Shown here: positions 51,812 through 59,768 of the stretch, in pieces
Layout of the letters: each line of letters starts with the position of its first letter
Numbering within the stretch: the stretch's first letter is position 1
Assembly: GCA_002421845.1 (NCBI GenBank)
Contig: DISL01000037.1
Coordinates: 1 to 64,000, forward strand
DNA length: 64,000 nucleotides
Source: Epsilonproteobacteria bacterium UBA6211
Lineage (GTDB): Bacteria; Campylobacterota; Campylobacteria; Campylobacterales; Arcobacteraceae
Direction: 5' to 3'
Position numbers and translations under genes: made by a program
Notes under the pieces: model-generated
Database searches by the model: none
Seen by the model: only the letters and a program-made list of their open reading frames with translations
What the model was told of the DNA's origin: nothing

Positions 51812-52822
51812 ATGGGGTGGAAAGGTACAGTTCGTTCTATTGGAGCTGCTGTTAGAACAGCAGAGAGGGAATCCAAGCGTCGTCAAAGGGAACTGGAAAA
51901 ACGCCGAAAAGAATATGAACGTATGCAAGAATTAGAACAAGCAGCTTATGAAGTTGAAGTGTTTGAGAATCATATAGATATAATTCAATCTTTACACAAA
52001 GAATGTAGTACTCCTATAAAATGGAAAGAATTTTTAATCAAAGAGCAACCAATCAAGCCAGAAAAGTTAGATACTTATGAGCATAATGCTCGACAGAAAG
52101 CTGATAATTATAAACCAAGTTTTATAGATAGACTTTTTAAAAGAGAAGAAAAAATAAGGCAAAAACTCAAAGCTAATATTGAAAGTGCATTTAATAAAGA
52201 TACTTTAGAACATAATGAAAATATTTCTAAATGGGAGCAAGAGCTTAAAGAATGGGAAAAAATTACTGCTTTAGCCAAGTCTTTACTTAATGGTGACAGG
52301 AAAGCAAAACTTGAAGTTATTGAAGACATGGCTCCTTTCTCTGAAATATCCAATCTTGGGTCGAGTTTCGTAGTTTCAATAGGAGATAGCGGAATGGTCG
52401 AAGCAACAATTCATATTCATGGAAAAGAAATTATTCCAAATGAAATTAAGGGGTTGTTACAAAGTGGTAAATTGTCTGTAAAAAAAATGCCACAAGGGAA
52501 GTTTAACGAGTTGTACCAAGATTATGTATGTAGTTCTGCACTACGCGTAGCCAATGAGCTTTTTTCAATACTTACGGATGATTTAGTCATTGTTACAGCT
52601 GTTGATGAATTATTAAATACAAAAACTGGACATCTTGAAGAATTACCTATTTTATCTGCTTGTATATCTAGGAGTACATTAGAATCATTAAATCTAGAAG
52701 CGATTGATCCTTCTGATTCTATGATAAACTTTGTACATAATATGTCTTTCAAAAATACAAAAGGCTTTGAACCAGTATCACGTGTAAAGCATGAGATATT
52801 TGCATATGCATCAAAGCAATAA
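51812..52822 (+). CDS. Uncharacterised protein with charged coiled-coil N-terminus
   Basis: The 336-aa protein starts MGWKGTVRSIGAAVRTAERE and continues as a charged helix (to about residue 50). A second helical region follows to about 150, then an alpha/beta domain (about 180-330) with VSIGDSGMVEATIHIHG. No catalytic motif is evident. Codon use is slightly less AT-rich than that of its neighbours. It follows repeat copy B directly and ends at a hairpin terminator, suggesting an acquired single-gene unit. I cannot assign a function. Confidence 0.75.
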   Translation: MGWKGTVRSIGAAVRTAERESKRRQRELEKRRKEYERMQELEQAAYEVEVFENHIDIIQSLHKECSTPIKWKEFLIKEQPIKPEKLDTYEHNARQKADNYKPSFIDRLFKREEKIRQKLKANIESAFNKDTLEHNENISKWEQELKEWEKITALAKSLLNGDRKAKLEVIEDMAPFSEISNLGSSFVVSIGDSGMVEATIHIHGKEIIPNEIKGLLQSGKLSVKKMPQGKFNELYQDYVCSSALRVANELFSILTDDLVIVTAVDELLNTKTGHLEELPILSACISRSTLESLNLEAIDPSDSMINFVHNMSFKNTKGFEPVSRVKHEIFAYASKQ

Positions 52823-52845
52823 ATACATAACAACCCAGAAAAGAC

Positions 52846-52888
52846 CAATCAAAAACCAGTAAGAGGTTTTTTGATTGCTAGTTTTTTA
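52846..52888 (+). terminator. Rho-independent terminator after the 336-aa gene
   Basis: CAATCAAAAACC pairs with GGTTTTTTGATTG (52846-52857 with 52865-52877, one bulge), followed by CTAGTTTTTT. Confidence 0.72.
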
Positions 52889-52966
52889 ATAGGAGAAGCA
52901 TGAACATATATTAATTTTTCACAACATTATTTACGAATAAAAAAATAAAACTATAAACTCATTTTC

Positions 52967-53641
52967 TCATAAACACCACTCTATCTTCTCTATCCCACAA
53001 CTTCCCAAAAACTCATTTGTCCTAGAAAAAGGCTTAGAGCCAAAGAATCCACGATACGATGAAAGTGGTGAAGGGTGGGGCGATGTGATGATATGGTGTT
53101 TGGATATATCTATCAGTTTTGATTTGGCTATGGCTGGGCTTCCCCATAGTATAAAGACTATATTTTCCCTTTTTTCGCTTATTTTTTTGATGACACTATC
53201 TGTGAATATTTCCCATCCGTGTTTTGCGTGTGAGTGTGCTTGACCTTCACGTACGCTCAAGACTGTATTGATGAGAAATACCCCCTGTTTTGCCCATGAT
53301 GAGAGATTGCCACTTTTTGGCGTGGGGCATCCTATATCAGAGTTTAGTTCTTGGAATATATTTCTAAGCGACGGTGGGAAAGGTACGCCGTCAAGTACGG
53401 AAAAAGCAAGTCCATGAGCTTGATTTGCCCCATGGTATGGGTCTTGACCTATTATTACTACTTTTACATCATCAAAGGGTGTATATGAAAAAGCATTGAA
53501 CATATCCGACCCCTTTGGGTATATAGTGTATTTTTGTTTCTCTTCTACTAAAAACTTTTTTAATTCTATAAAGTAATCTTTTGTAAATTCATCGTGTAGT
53601 ACTTCTTTCCATGATTGTTCTATTTGTGGATTTACGGTCAT
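52967..53641 (-). CDS. ung: Uracil-DNA glycosylase, family 1
   Basis: Ung removes uracil from DNA. The 224-aa protein has the catalytic water-activating motif VVIIGQDPYHG (aspartate near residue 66) and the DNA-intercalating SPHPSPLSSYRG motif near the C-terminus. Length and motifs are standard. It is divergent from the redoxin gene, whose sigma54 promoter lies just outside the ung start. Confidence 0.95.
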   Translation of the reverse strand: MTVNPQIEQSWKEVLHDEFTKDYFIELKKFLVEEKQKYTIYPKGSDMFNAFSYTPFDDVKVVIIGQDPYHGANQAHGLAFSVLDGVPFPPSLRNIFQELNSDIGCPTPKSGNLSSWAKQGVFLINTVLSVREGQAHSHAKHGWEIFTDSVIKKISEKRENIVFILWGSPAIAKSKLIDISKHHIITSPHPSPLSSYRGFFGSKPFSRTNEFLGSCGIEKIEWCL

Positions 53642-53684
53642 TATGAGCCTTAAGTTTTTTGTTAATTATACCCAAAATAACTTA

Positions 53685-53700
53685 TGGAATATTTTTTGCA
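53685..53700 (+). promoter_or_regulatory. Sigma54 -24/-12 promoter of redoxin-ferredoxin unit
   Basis: TGGAATATTTTTTGCA has GG-N10-GC spacing and lies 32 bp upstream of the ATG at 53733. It rules out the longer frame starting at 53643. Confidence 0.78.
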
Positions 53701-53732
53701 TTAAAGATAATAGTTTAGAAAAAGGATTTTGG

Positions 53733-54194
53733 ATGCTAATAGCAAAAAAAGAAGCACCGGCGGCAAAGGTTTATTTTGAAAACGGTGACAAAGTCGTAGG
53801 GATGATAGCTGTCAACGTTCAACTTTTGATTTATACGGATAAGCTTGAAAGCATCAAAGGTATTTTAAGTGAGTGTGAAAATGCTTTTAAGCAAGAAAGT
53901 AAGCTTACTTGTATAGTTGTTTCCAGTGATTCATTTGATGTGATAGAAAGTTTTGTTAGCGATAATTCCATCATTAAGATTGAATTTTATAAGGATTCCC
54001 AATCGCAGTTCAAAACAAGATTTAAAATCAAAGATGAGAGTATTGGAGTGTTTTTGGTTGATAAAGAGGGGATTTTGGAGTATGTGTATTATGGTGATAG
54101 TGCATCTTTAGATACAAAAAATATAATCCAAAATGCAGTAGAACTAGCAAATAGAAAACAAAAAGGTCATACCCACGAAAATTGGATGATGTAG
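53733..54194 (+). CDS. Redoxin-like protein without recognisable peroxidatic cysteine
   Basis: The 153-aa protein (MLIAKKEAPAAKVYFENGDK...) has the N-terminal beta-hairpin and the late IGVFLVDKEGILEYVYYG strand pair of AhpC/Tsa redoxins. Cysteines occur only in SECENAF and LTCIVV, not in the TxxC active-site position. It is likely a redox-inactive redoxin fold, comparable to the Tpx-like protein next to nifA. The sigma54 promoter and the downstream ferredoxin gene place it in the nif regulon. The ATG has AAAGGATTTTGG upstream. Confidence 0.65.
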   Translation: MLIAKKEAPAAKVYFENGDKVVGMIAVNVQLLIYTDKLESIKGILSECENAFKQESKLTCIVVSSDSFDVIESFVSDNSIIKIEFYKDSQSQFKTRFKIKDESIGVFLVDKEGILEYVYYGDSASLDTKNIIQNAVELANRKQKGHTHENWMM

Positions 54195-54204
54195 TGAAAA
54201 AAGC

Positions 54205-54260
54205 CGTGAGTTGTATTTTTCTTTCAAATCACGACTTACGACTCACTATTTACGAATAAA
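54205..54260 (+). repeat. CGTGAGTCG-type reiterated inverted repeat
   Basis: CGTGAGTTGTATTTTTCTTT and the following CACGACTTACGACTCAC form an imperfect hairpin. The core is the reverse complement of that at 47705-47790. It lies between the redoxin and ferredoxin genes. Confidence 0.78.
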
Positions 54261-54272
54261 AAAGGAGAAAAA

Positions 54273-54650
54273 ATGTCAGTAAGAATAACAGATTTATGTA
54301 TCAACTGTGATGCGTGTGTAGATGAGTGTCCGGCAAGTGCCATAGTAAGTGCAAGTGATTCGCCGCTTGATGACGGTGATTATACGTATGTAAAACCGGA
54401 GAAATGTATAGAGTGCGTGGATTGTACCGTACCGAAATGTGCAGATGCATGTCCGACTGAAGGGGCTATTGTTTGGGATATGCCTTATACGGCTGAATAC
54501 AACGACTACTATATCTCAAAAAATGACGGTGTAACATATATGATAAGAGAACATCCAAAAAAAGGACTTTTATCTCCACTAGCTCAACCTCGCCCTTTTA
54601 GGGAGTCCGTAGGCTTAGATATGAGACAAGGTGACACGCCTGTAGTGTAA
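54273..54650 (+). CDS. nif-type 2[4Fe-4S] ferredoxin (FdxB-like), copy 2
   Basis: The 125-aa ferredoxin has C9-x2-C12-x2-C15-x3-C19 and a second expanded motif (KCIECVDCTVPKCADACP), followed by TEGAIVWDMPYTAEYNDYY. It is a close paralogue of the protein at 37212-37595. Genes of this type sit next to nifB in many diazotrophs and probably supply electrons or clusters to NifB. The nifB sigma54 promoter begins at its stop codon. Confidence 0.9.
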   Translation: MSVRITDLCINCDACVDECPASAIVSASDSPLDDGDYTYVKPEKCIECVDCTVPKCADACPTEGAIVWDMPYTAEYNDYYISKNDGVTYMIREHPKKGLLSPLAQPRPFRESVGLDMRQGDTPVV

Positions 54651-54665
54651 GGAACACTATATGCA
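54650..54665 (+). promoter_or_regulatory. Sigma54 -24/-12 promoter of nifB
   Basis: AGGAACACTATATGCA has GG-N10-GC spacing and differs from the nifH site at only three of 16 positions. It starts at the last base of the ferredoxin stop codon. The nifB ATG is 105 bp downstream, so the leader contains the reiterated hairpin. Confidence 0.75.
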
Positions 54666-54676
54666 AAATTTATAAA

Positions 54677-54765
54677 ATACAAGTAATTGGTTTAGTGGTT
54701 ATTGGTAATTGGGCAAGATAGAACTAATACACCAATATACTAATACACCAATACACAAAAAGGAT
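54677..54765 (+). repeat. ATTGGTAT-type reiterated inverted repeat in nifB leader
   Basis: AATTGGTTTAGTGGTTATTG and GGTAATTGG on the left pair imperfectly with AATACACCAATATACTAATA and CACCAATACAC on the right. The units are related to those at 16796-16870. The hairpin lies in the nifB 5' leader, ending just before the AAAAGGATATTA ribosome-binding region. Confidence 0.78.
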
Positions 54766-54770
54766 ATTAA

Positions 54771-56219
54771 ATGAGTTGTTCATGTACACCTGGGTTTGAC
54801 CCAAATGATATAAAACAAGACGTTTTAGAAAAGATAAACAACCACCCATGTTATAGCCAAGAGGCTCATCAGCACTATGCAAGGATTCATGTTCCTGTAG
54901 CTCCTGCTTGTAATATTCAATGCAACTATTGCAACAGAAAATACGACTGCTCAAACGAGTCAAGACCTGGCGTTACAAGCGGTAGGCTAAAACCTATGGA
55001 GGCTTTGAAAAAAGTTCTATATGTTGGTGGAAATATCAAACAACTCTCTGTTGTAGGTATTGCAGGACCTGGTGATGCTCTTGCAAACCCTGCAAAAACA
55101 TTTGAAACATTTGCTTTGATGCAAGAATACGCACCTGATTTGAAACTATGTCTTTCTACAAACGGGCTAAGACTGCCTGAATATATAGAAGAGATCAAAA
55201 AATACAATGTTGACCACGTAACTGTAACTATAAATACCGTAGATGAAACAGGTGAAATAGGCTCACTTATATACCCTTGGGTACACTGGGAACACAAAAA
55301 AATCAAAGGGGCTGAAGGTGCTAAACTTCTCCTTAGTAAACAACTTGAAGGGATAAGACTTCTAGTGGAAAACGGTATTTTGGTTAAGGCAAACTCTGTT
55401 TTGATACCTGGTGTAAACGACCAAGACCTACCAAATGTAGCAAAAAAACTAAAAGAGATGAATGTATTTTTACACAATATTATGCCACTTATTTCATCTC
55501 CTGAATTTGGTACGAAGTTTGGACTAGACGGTGTGCCGAGTGCCACAGATGAGCAAGTAATGGCAGCTCAAGATGCTTGCGGTATGGATATGACTTTGAT
55601 GAGACACTGTCGCCAATGTAGGGCTGATGCGGTTGGACTTATCGGAGAGGATAGGGGAGATGAGTTTACCAAAGAGGTATTTATGGATTATGAACTCCCA
55701 AAACTTCAAGAGATTTATGACCTAGATGGTAGAAAAAAAGCGTTTGAGAGGATAGAGCTTTGGCGAGGAGCTTTGAGTGAAGCAAACCAAAAAATCAAAA
55801 AAGAACAAGCGACCAAATCGGAACTTAGCTCAAACGGCATCACAAAACTAGTAGCAGTGACAAGCAAAGGCGAGGGTGTGATAAATATCCACTTTGGAAG
55901 TGCAAATGAGTTTTTGATATATGAAGCAGGAGATTTGGGGATTAAATTTGTTATGCACCGCCGTGTGGCATCTGCTTATTGTCAAGGAAGTGAAGGGTGT
56001 GACGGAAGCTATCCTATAGAAGAGATAAAAGAGTCTTTGAAAGATTGTGATTTGCTTTTGACGGAAAAAATAGGAAGCTGTCCTATGGGTGAACTACAAA
56101 GTATCAACCTAATTTGTGATGAGTCTTACTCTTTACAACCTATTGAAAAATCTGTTTTTGAAGCGGTTAAGAAGTATTTTTATACGACAGATAAAGAAGC
56201 AGTAATTGGTAATTGGTAG
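54771..56219 (+). CDS. nifB: FeMo-cofactor maturase NifB
   Basis: NifB is a radical SAM enzyme that builds the Fe8S9C precursor NifB-co. The SAM cluster motif C47-x3-C51-x2-C54 (ACNIQCNYCNRKYDC) is in place. The radical SAM barrel extends to about residue 300, and a NifX-like domain forms the C-terminus (about 355-470: VAVTSKGEGVINIHFGSANEF). At 482 aa it is the long, two-domain form. The stop lies inside a reiterated repeat (GTAATTGGTAATTGGTAG), so the last residues VIGNW are encoded by repeat units. Confidence 0.96.
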   Translation: MSCSCTPGFDPNDIKQDVLEKINNHPCYSQEAHQHYARIHVPVAPACNIQCNYCNRKYDCSNESRPGVTSGRLKPMEALKKVLYVGGNIKQLSVVGIAGPGDALANPAKTFETFALMQEYAPDLKLCLSTNGLRLPEYIEEIKKYNVDHVTVTINTVDETGEIGSLIYPWVHWEHKKIKGAEGAKLLLSKQLEGIRLLVENGILVKANSVLIPGVNDQDLPNVAKKLKEMNVFLHNIMPLISSPEFGTKFGLDGVPSATDEQVMAAQDACGMDMTLMRHCRQCRADAVGLIGEDRGDEFTKEVFMDYELPKLQEIYDLDGRKKAFERIELWRGALSEANQKIKKEQATKSELSSNGITKLVAVTSKGEGVINIHFGSANEFLIYEAGDLGIKFVMHRRVASAYCQGSEGCDGSYPIEEIKESLKDCDLLLTEKIGSCPMGELQSINLICDESYSLQPIEKSVFEAVKKYFYTTDKEAVIGNW

Positions 56220-56275
56220 AATCCAAATGATAACAACTCTTACTAATATACTAATATACCAATACACAAAAAGGT
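56205..56275 (+). repeat. ATTGGTAAT-type reiterated inverted repeat at nifB-nifE junction
   Basis: GTAATTGGTAATTGGTAG overlaps the end of nifB. The right arm has TACTAATATACTAATATACC and CAATACAC. It resembles the nifB leader hairpin and ends at AAAAAGGTATTCAA before the nifE ATG. Confidence 0.78.
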
Positions 56276-56281
56276 ATTCAA

Positions 56282-57628
56282 ATGGTTAACAAAAAGCTTA
56301 TAAACGAACTTTTAAACGAAAGTGCATGTTCATCAAATTCTACCAAAAAAACAAGTTGCAACCGCCCAAAACCAGGGGCTAGTAGCGGAGGGTGTGCGTT
56401 TGAGGGGGTTCAAATAGCACTTTTCCCATTTGCAGATGTGGTACATCTAGTTCATGGCCCAGCTACTTGTATAGGGGCTAGTTGGGAGACAAGAGCTACT
56501 AAGACTAGCTATGAAGGTGAGGATAATACCCAAATGGGATATTGCACCACTATCAATATGAATGATGTAATATTCGGCGGTCATAAAAAGCTAGAAGAAT
56601 CCATAAAATTTATCTACGAACACAAAAAACCAAAAGCTATTTTTGTATATGAAACATGCGTAACTGCAATGATAGGCGATGATATGGATAGTGTTTGTTC
56701 ACACGCTACCGTGGAGCTAGGCATACCTGTGATAGTAGTACATTCTCCTGGGTTTGTGGGGAGCAAAAATCTAGGCTCAAGACTAGGCGGTGAAGCGGTA
56801 CTTCATCAGCTAATAGGCACAAGAGAGCCAGAGAGCATCCATCCATACGGTATCAATTTAATAGGCGAATACAATGTGACTGGTGATATGTGGCAATATA
56901 CCCATTTACTAGAAGAAATAGGAATAAAAATAGTATCTACCCTTGCAGGTGATGGAAGACTAGAAGATATACAAACAGCTCACACCGCCAAACTAAATGT
57001 CCTAGTCTGTGCTAAATCTCTTGTGACAATGGCACGGAAAATGGAAGAAAAATACAATATTCCTTATGTCTCTGTCTCATTTTACGGTAAAAGAGATACT
57101 ACAAATGCCATCATGACTATAGTTGAGGCTTTGGGTGATGAGAATCTAAAAGCAAAAGCTATAGAGGTCACAAAACGAGAAGAAGCCAAACTAGAAGCCA
57201 AATTAGAGCCGTTTCGTGATATTCTAAAAGACAAAAAAGCTATTCTCAACACTGGCGGAAATAAATCATGGTCTATAGCTTCCGCACTCCAAGATATAGG
57301 GCTTGAAGTGGTGGCTACAAGCATAGCAAAAACTACTCTTGAAGACATAGAAATAGCAAAACAATATGTTCCTATACTTATGAAAAGCCCTGCCAACGAG
57401 CAATCCAAACTAATAGACGAACACAAAGTGGATATTCTCTTAGCAGGTGGAAGAAGTTTATATACGGCTATCAAGAAAAAAATATCATTTGTGGATGTAA
57501 ACCAAGAGAAAAAGGTAAGTTACGGAGCTTATGACGGACTGACAAATCTAGCTACAGATGTTGTAAATAGCCTACAAAATCGAGTTTTCAAAGTAGTTGC
57601 TACCAAAGCACCGTGGGAGTGTCTATAA
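56282..57628 (+). CDS. nifE: FeMo-cofactor scaffold subunit NifE
   Basis: NifE with NifN forms the scaffold on which NifB-co is matured to FeMo-co. The 448-aa protein shows the NifE pattern PGASSGGCAFEGVQIALFPF with C38, then C63 (HGPATCIGASWETR) and C126 (VYETCVTAMIGDD), the ligands of the P-cluster-like [4Fe-4S]. No nifN follows; the next gene is convergent and unrelated. The partner must be elsewhere. The 3' end overlaps the GGDEF/EAL gene by 6 bp. Confidence 0.94.
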   Translation: MVNKKLINELLNESACSSNSTKKTSCNRPKPGASSGGCAFEGVQIALFPFADVVHLVHGPATCIGASWETRATKTSYEGEDNTQMGYCTTINMNDVIFGGHKKLEESIKFIYEHKKPKAIFVYETCVTAMIGDDMDSVCSHATVELGIPVIVVHSPGFVGSKNLGSRLGGEAVLHQLIGTREPESIHPYGINLIGEYNVTGDMWQYTHLLEEIGIKIVSTLAGDGRLEDIQTAHTAKLNVLVCAKSLVTMARKMEEKYNIPYVSVSFYGKRDTTNAIMTIVEALGDENLKAKAIEVTKREEAKLEAKLEPFRDILKDKKAILNTGGNKSWSIASALQDIGLEVVATSIAKTTLEDIEIAKQYVPILMKSPANEQSKLIDEHKVDILLAGGRSLYTAIKKKISFVDVNQEKKVSYGAYDGLTNLATDVVNSLQNRVFKVVATKAPWECL

Positions 57629-59671
57629 ATACTCCTTCGGTGTGGGTCTATGAAAACAATACCCTTGAAAATAAGCACATCCCAAGTCAATTAGTTTTTG
57701 GTATATCTCTTCATTTTCGATACCCTCTGCAATAACATCAAATCCAAATTGTTTTGCTATAGAAAGAATCGATACGACGATAGTTTCATCATTTTTATCA
57801 TCAAGAATATCGGCTACAAATGATTTGTCTATTTTTAGTTCATCTATAGGTAGCTTTTTCAGATATGACAAAGAAGAATACCCTGTTCCAAAGTCATCAA
57901 TAGATATTGTAACTCCAAGAGCCTTTAACTGATTGATTTTCAAAAGTGCATTTTGAGCATCTTTGAGTAGTAAGCTTTCGGTAATCTCAAGTCTAATTTT
58001 ATCGGCTTGTATCGCGTAATGTGTTATAAGATGGTGAATGACATCATAAAAATCATCCCTTTCAAATTGTTTTAGGCTGATATTGACGGATATTCTCCAC
58101 TTTGACTTTAGTTCGTCATTTTCCCAAGATTTAATAAGGGTAGCCACTTCATTGAGTAGATAGATACTAAATTTAACAATCAATCCGCTCTCTTCGGCAA
58201 TAGGTATAAACTCCATAGGTGATATTGCACCGAGTTCATCATCCGTCCATCTTGCAAGTGCTTCAACTCCGACTACGGTTTTGTTATAATCCACTTGTGT
58301 TTGATATTGTATTGTAACTTTTTTATTTTCTATCGCTTCTCTTAGTTTGGAGAGCAAAGTAGCTTTTCTCTCCAAAGAAGTTTGAAGATTTTGATTGAAA
58401 AAGCTGTAATTATCTCTGCCGTTATCTTTTGAATGATACATAGCACTATCAGCTCTTTTCATAAGCTCGTCTATAGATATAGCACTATTAAACAAAGCAA
58501 TTCCGATACTCGCACTCAACAAAAATTCGCTATTATCTATATAAAAAGGGTGTTTTAACGTATGCAATATCTTATCTGCAATTATTGAAATATCATTGAT
58601 AGCCAAAGAGTAATCACTAGTTTGCGTATCAATCAAAACAATAAATTCATCCCCTCCAAATCTAGCTACGGTGTCATATTGTCTTGTGATACTACTAAGC
58701 CTATTCGCACATTGTTGTAGTATTTTGTCACCTATTATATGACCTCTCGTATCGTTGATAATCTTGAAGTGATCCAAGTCCACAAACATCAACGCAGAGT
58801 ATTGTCCCGTTCTTTTTGTCTTGTATATAAGTTGCGTTACTCTATCTTCTAGTAGTGTTCTATTCGGCAAAGAAGTCAGTGAGTCGTAATAAGCTAATTG
58901 TGATATTTCCGCTTCTTTTAATTTTATATCAGTAATATCCATCAATGCAGATACTCTAATGTTTTCATCACCTAGTTTTATATCCTTGCCTCTTAGCATA
59001 GCAGGGAATTTTGAGCCGTCTTTTCGTATCATAATAGCTTCATACGGTGATTGGTCTTGATTTTTTATTACCCTTTTTACGAGTTCTATAGATTCATCGG
59101 ATATAAACTCAAAAGCACTTTTTCCTATCATTTCATCAGCCGTATATCCTAGAAGTTCAGGGGCAATTTGGTTGACTTTTATACACTTTTTGTCTGAATT
59201 GTATATTATTAATCCCTCTATGGTTGCATTTGATAAAGCTTCAAAAGTTTCTATTGTTTTAAGTTGTTGTTCTAAAACTTTATTTTCTAACTCTTTTTGA
59301 TTGGTGACGTCAATGCCTATTTGTATTTTTATATAGCTATTGTTATCATTGTTTGGTACTATTCTTTCACTAAATAAATAGGTTTTATTGTTTATTGAAT
59401 TTGTGTGTTCCCATTTGTATGTTGAATTTATATGATTTAGATAATTATTATTTGATAAAAGACAATCTTCACACGGTTTTGTTTTGTTTGATTGAAGTGC
59501 TTGGTAGCATACTTGACCTATAATATCTCCAAATTCTTCTTTACATTTTTCATTTGCATAAAGAATAGTACTATTTTCCACATCTATTACATACACTACG
59601 GCATCTAGTTCATTTATAATAAAATCAAGCGATTTTCTAGATTCGATATTTATCAAGTTTTCTAAACGCAC
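57623..59671 (-). CDS. PAS-PAS-GGDEF-EAL cyclic di-GMP protein
   Basis: The 682-aa protein lacks membrane segments. It has two PAS-like domains (about 15-125 and 145-255), a GGDEF domain with RFGGDEFIVL (about 260-425) and an EAL domain (about 435-680) with VGVEALARW and the DDFGTGYSSL loop. Both catalytic motifs look intact, so it may make or degrade c-di-GMP depending on the signal. Cysteines in the first PAS (CYQAL, CEDCLL) could bind a cofactor. Confidence 0.9.
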   Translation of the reverse strand: MRLENLINIESRKSLDFIINELDAVVYVIDVENSTILYANEKCKEEFGDIIGQVCYQALQSNKTKPCEDCLLSNNNYLNHINSTYKWEHTNSINNKTYLFSERIVPNNDNNSYIKIQIGIDVTNQKELENKVLEQQLKTIETFEALSNATIEGLIIYNSDKKCIKVNQIAPELLGYTADEMIGKSAFEFISDESIELVKRVIKNQDQSPYEAIMIRKDGSKFPAMLRGKDIKLGDENIRVSALMDITDIKLKEAEISQLAYYDSLTSLPNRTLLEDRVTQLIYKTKRTGQYSALMFVDLDHFKIINDTRGHIIGDKILQQCANRLSSITRQYDTVARFGGDEFIVLIDTQTSDYSLAINDISIIADKILHTLKHPFYIDNSEFLLSASIGIALFNSAISIDELMKRADSAMYHSKDNGRDNYSFFNQNLQTSLERKATLLSKLREAIENKKVTIQYQTQVDYNKTVVGVEALARWTDDELGAISPMEFIPIAEESGLIVKFSIYLLNEVATLIKSWENDELKSKWRISVNISLKQFERDDFYDVIHHLITHYAIQADKIRLEITESLLLKDAQNALLKINQLKALGVTISIDDFGTGYSSLSYLKKLPIDELKIDKSFVADILDDKNDETIVVSILSIAKQFGFDVIAEGIENEEIYQKLIDLGCAYFQGYCFHRPTPKEYL

Positions 59672-59768
59672 GGTATGTAACCTTTAAAGTAAATTAAATA
59701 TTATTCTTCATTATTGTAGCATAAATGAAATTAAATGTTGGTTTTAAATAATAATAGTTATCAAGTTC

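Noticed and set aside
51781..52860. 336-aa gene as a second integron cassette
   Set aside because: The boundary GTTAAAG does not match a core site fully, no complementary CTTTAAC occurs downstream, and the 3' hairpin is an ordinary terminator.
53643..53732. Longer redoxin start at 53643
   Set aside because: It would run through the sigma54 site at 53685-53700 and lacks a ribosome-binding site; 53733 has AAAGG upstream.
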